From Bacteroidia bacterium (lineage in GTDB: Bacteria; Bacteroidota; Bacteroidia; J057), in contig JAUIGE010000012.1 of the NCBI GenBank assembly GCA_030430205.1, positions 109,097 through 173,096 of the forward strand: a stretch of 64,000 bases of DNA. The letters are read 5' to 3'. Under the pieces are notes generated by a model. The model had not been told where the DNA came from. It was given only the letters and a program-made list of their open reading frames with translations, and did not search any database. How positions within the stretch are numbered: position 1 is the first letter of the stretch; each line of letters starts with the position of its first letter. A program made the translations under genes and the position numbers. Positions 61,742 through 64,000 of the stretch are shown piece by piece.

Positions 61742-62836
61742 TTATTTACTTACCTGCCTCTGCCCCAATCGCTCCAGCAATTTTTCCGAATAATCCTCCC
61801 CCAGCCATTTCAGGACATTATCACACCAAATGTCCTTGTATTCAGCATCTGTGATGATATTCCGTTCGAGGGCGAGATCGAGTAATTTGCCAGGATAGGA
61901 AGACTGAGGCTCACTTTCCATTTCACCGAGAGGGTAGGGGTCATCCAGCCCCATAATGATCTGCCTGATGCCCTGACGTTTGATCATCAATTGCAGGGAG
62001 TCAGTATCATGGACGAGGGTATCAAAGAAAATATTGGGATGGCCTACCGCCTTGCGGGGGTGGATTTTCCCCTCGAAGAGGTCGGGTCGACCATCAAATC
62101 CCATGATGCGCCTTCCCAGGTTTACCTGGGCAAGTTGACCGCCATGGGCGAAGCAAACCCGGATATCCGGGTATTTCAATTGGTAACCATTCAGGGTAAA
62201 GAAGTGATAGGCATCCGCACACTGTGCCAGCATCCACACCAGGTGAAAACGCCAGGCTGTATTTTCAAGTTTAATGAATTTTTCCCCATCGTAAGGATGT
62301 ACTTCAATGGCGAGTTTGTAGTGATTTGCGAGCTCCAGGATGGGCTCTATATCCTGATCGAAGATGGTGCGCCAGGTGCCAATGGAGTCCATATAATGAG
62401 TTGGGAGGCATAACACCCTGAGTCCCAGCTGCTCTACGCAGCGCTCTATCTCCCAGAGGGCACCATTGACATAGCCTGAATGCACCACAAAACCGCAGGT
62501 AAATTTATCCGGATGATCGTGCTGAACACGGGCATTAAAGTCATTTTGAAATCGCAATGCGAGTTTCATTTCTTCCCAGCGGAGACCATTTCCATATAAT
62601 TGAGAAAGATTGAGTACCACCGCATGATCGAGGCGGTTTTTCTCCATCCAGGCCAGTTTTTCCTCCAGGAAAAAGCTGGAATCGGTGATGGGCCGCTTCC
62701 AGTTTTTCTGGAGCATGTATTTACGATCTTTGTCTACCCAGAAGATTTCCTTATCCCGCATAAATTGGGGAATCTCCTCAGGGTATGGGAGAACGTGTGA
62801 ATGTCCGTTGATTCTCAGTGTTTTATGCGTATCCAT
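61742..62836 (-). CDS. Amidohydrolase-family (ACMSD-like) metal enzyme
   Basis: 364 residues. An HxH near the start (INGHSHVLP) and later VHPYDG, CFAHGG and the Asp in MGLDDPYPLG form the metal site of amidohydrolase-2 enzymes. The overall pattern is close to aminocarboxymuconate-semialdehyde decarboxylases and related decarboxylases. The precise substrate cannot be told, since no catabolic neighbours are present. Confidence 0.8.
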   Translation of the reverse strand: MDTHKTLRINGHSHVLPYPEEIPQFMRDKEIFWVDKDRKYMLQKNWKRPITDSSFFLEEKLAWMEKNRLDHAVVLNLSQLYGNGLRWEEMKLALRFQNDFNARVQHDHPDKFTCGFVVHSGYVNGALWEIERCVEQLGLRVLCLPTHYMDSIGTWRTIFDQDIEPILELANHYKLAIEVHPYDGEKFIKLENTAWRFHLVWMLAQCADAYHFFTLNGYQLKYPDIRVCFAHGGQLAQVNLGRRIMGFDGRPDLFEGKIHPRKAVGHPNIFFDTLVHDTDSLQLMIKRQGIRQIIMGLDDPYPLGEMESEPQSSYPGKLLDLALERNIITDAEYKDIWCDNVLKWLGEDYSEKLLERLGQRQVSK

Positions 62837-62894
62837 CGTGTGTCTATATTTTTTTTCAATTTACAAAATGAAGATCAAAATGAGGCGAATCCAC

Positions 62895-63134
62895 TCATCT
62901 GTTATCCAAAAAATCCTCGTCAAAAAATAGCTTTCCTTTTCCGTCCCACATTTTCACCCAATGCAATTCACCTGAGCCCACAAATCTCACACGCAAACCT
63001 ACAACTTTTCCGGCGTGTTCCTCATAGCTATGAGAGAGGGCATTTTCTCCATTCAAATATACCTGAATGTTGCGATCTATGATTTCCAATTGAAGATTTT
63101 GCCAACCGTCAAAATTGAGGTCAAGGGCTATCAT
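62895..63134 (-). pseudogene. Fragment of a laminin-G-like (DUF1080-type) protein
   Basis: 79 residues reading WQNLQLEIIDRNIQVYLNGE then AGKVVGLRVRFVGSGEL and FFDEDFLDNR. This is the last strands of a concanavalin/laminin-G-like domain, without signal peptide or the first part of the fold. It is presumably a 5'-truncated gene. The broken end lies about 265 bp from the MITE-like element. Confidence 0.5.
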
Positions 63135-63400
63135 AAGAGCCTCATTGTCAGATGTTTATTTCGCTAATTTTAGCCATAGCTTAATGGATCAGGTACCATT
63201 AATGTCTACTTTTTCGGCCCCTGAAAAAAGGGATGAAAATCGGGTAGGGGAGTGGTCCGTTGCGGGGCCAATTGTGGAAAAAGAGTCTTTTTGGATAGAA
63301 AAGCCTGATAATCTGGTATTTAAAAGCTGTACAACAGAGTCTGGTGGCCTAATATTTCCAAATTTGTACTAAAAAAGGACTCGCTTAATACGGCTTTGTT

Positions 63401-63603
63401 CAGTACAGGACAATTTTTCAGGAAAGTCCCCCAAAGTCCCGAAGGGACGCCATATTCAGCATGGGGCGAAGCCCCATGAAGGTAAACGCCCCCAATAGAA
63501 GTCCTGAAAGGACGGCATATCTTAGGAAGCCATAGCTAATATATCGCCCAGGACTTTGAGGATGTTTATAATTCTTGACTTTCATTTTTTGTCCTGTACT
63601 AAG
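63401..63603. mobile_element. MITE-like palindromic repeat element
   Basis: AGTACAGGACAA at 63402-63413 is perfectly inverted at 63589-63600. The 203-bp interval is flanked by the 11-bp direct repeat ACGGCTTTGTT (63390-63400 and 63604-63614). Inside are three small hairpins (GTCCCGAAGGGAC, GGGGCGAAGCCCC, GTCCTGAAAGGAC). No transposase is encoded. It looks like a REP/MITE mobilised in trans. The rest of 63135-63819 holds no convincing gene; a 32-codon frame at 63613-63711 is not supported. Confidence 0.6.
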
Positions 63604-63772
63604 ACGGCTTTGTTAAAGCTGGTCATAGATTCTGATACCATTGGTGGTTGAGGAATAGTCGCAGAATTTGAGAATATGGGCGGAATCGCACTGGAATAAA
63701 TTGTCAACCATAATTTATATTATGTTAAATAGGGTGCCTAGCCAAAGCTATATTCAATCTCCCGAAAAACCC

Positions 63773-63804
63773 TTTGAACTTCCGCTCAAGTTTTACGTAT
63801 TTTG
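63773..63804 (+). promoter_or_regulatory. tRNA-Arg(CCT) promoter
   Basis: TTTG (63773-63776) and TATTTTG (63798-63804) are spaced by 21 bp and lie 15 bases before the tRNA 5' end, fitting the Bacteroidota promoter pattern. Confidence 0.6.
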
Positions 63805-63819
63805 CAGCCTGAATCTACT

Positions 63820-63891
63820 GCCCCTGTAGTTCAATGGATAGAATAGGAGTTTCCTAAACTCTAGATACAAGTTCGATTCTTGTCGGGGGTA
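63820..63891 (+). tRNA. tRNA-Arg (anticodon CCT)
   Basis: 72 bases fold into a cloverleaf: acceptor GCCCCTG with CGGGGGT (two G-U pairs), D arm GTTC...GAAT, anticodon stem GGAGT/ACTCT with loop TTCCTAA (anticodon CCT, decoding AGG) and T loop TTCGATT. Discriminator A, no encoded CCA. Confidence 0.96.
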
Positions 63892-63955
63892 CAAATCGCT
63901 CTTTACGTAACGTATGGAGCGTTTTTGTTATTTTGCGCCAAAAGTTGCGCCAAAA
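63892..63955 (+). other. tRNA-Arg(CCT) 3' flank, candidate attachment site
   Basis: The 64 bases after the tRNA match the flank of tRNA-Arg(CCG) at 53 of 64 positions. GCGCCAAAA is repeated directly at 63935-63943 and 63947-63955. A gene begins 22 bases later. The layout fits a tRNA-linked integrase site. Confidence 0.55.
63897..63926 (+). terminator. tRNA-Arg(CCT) terminator
   Basis: CGCTC and GAGCG bracket an inner TACG/CGTA stem with one T-T mismatch, and TTTTT follows. It is equivalent in position to the terminator of the other tRNA-Arg. Confidence 0.75.
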
Positions 63956-63976
63956 CCATTCCTAAAATAGCCCAAT

Positions 63977-64000
63977 ATGAAGCAGGATTTTTTGATTAAC
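63977..64000 (+). CDS. Start of a gene cut by the window edge, possibly an integrase
   Basis: The ATG at 63977 opens MKQDFLIN before the window ends. Only eight codons are seen. The idea that it is a tyrosine recombinase rests only on its place just after the tRNA and repeat. Confidence 0.35.

Noticed and set aside
63613..63711. 32-codon minus-strand frame beside the MITE-like element
   Set aside because: Too short, no recognisable motif, and it ends inside the flanking direct repeat.
1..64000. CRISPR arrays and rRNA genes
   Set aside because: No regularly spaced repeat array of CRISPR type and no rRNA segments were seen; the only regular repeat is the 12-bp tract at 1241.

Overview
The window looks like a chromosome segment of a Bacteroidota bacterium, probably from the Saprospiria/Cytophagia side. 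Supporting signs are type IX secretion C-terminal sorting domains, ELWxSDGT-repeat exoproteins, lipoproteins, start codons without Shine-Dalgarno sequences but with A-rich leaders, TTTG/TAnnTTTG promoters, tRNA genes without an encoded CCA, and an rseP-dxr gene pair. The species cannot be named from the sequence alone.

Positions 1-13.3 kb are the right-hand part of an integrated phage-like element. It has a divergent repressor/Cro-like switch (12.43-13.14 kb) and a long leftward early operon: a primase-helicase, an SSB, a DnaA-domain-IV-like protein, a DUF2829/Tad2-type anti-Thoeris protein, a decayed MazG-like gene, a C5-cytosine methylase and many small HTH or unknown proteins. Probable morphogenesis genes lie at the left edge. 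The element ends at a 3' tRNA fragment (13,291-13,313) that still carries its own terminator. This is what tRNA-targeted integration leaves behind, so the intact tRNA and the integrase should lie left of the window.

Positions 13.4-28.9 kb hold a rifampin ADP-ribosyltransferase (arr), a sulfotransferase/glycosyltransferase/sulfotransferase cassette, a 1578-residue tandem UvrA-like protein with four ATPase sites (two of them degenerate), two serine-hydrolase paralogues, an acyltransferase, an ankyrin lipoprotein, an AraC-HTH/TPR membrane regulator and a truncated S15 peptidase.

Positions 28.9-46.6 kb are mostly envelope and secretion functions: a MacAB-like export operon, two ELWxSDGT T9SS proteins flanking a DUF5685 protein with a Cys-rich tail, a DUF2853 gene, tRNA-Arg(CCG), a GH-A family glycosidase, a GCS2-CBS ligase whose start codon sits in a perfect hairpin, a second T9SS protein type and a GH3 beta-glucosidase.

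Positions 46.7-54.4 kb are the most system-like part: a membrane PP2C phosphatase diverges from a mini-GrpE plus long Hsp70 operon, followed by an AT-rich Type II restriction-modification pair (MerR-HTH methylase and a tail-to-tail nuclease) with its own promoter. Housekeeping genes follow (rseP, dxr, an NSS transporter, a serine hydrolase, an L,D-transpeptidase, DUF2461, an amidohydrolase). The right edge is eroded: a laminin-G-like fragment, a MITE-like repeat, tRNA-Arg(CCT), and the first codons of a gene that could be an integrase. The 3' flanks of the two tRNA-Arg genes are 83% identical over 64 bp.
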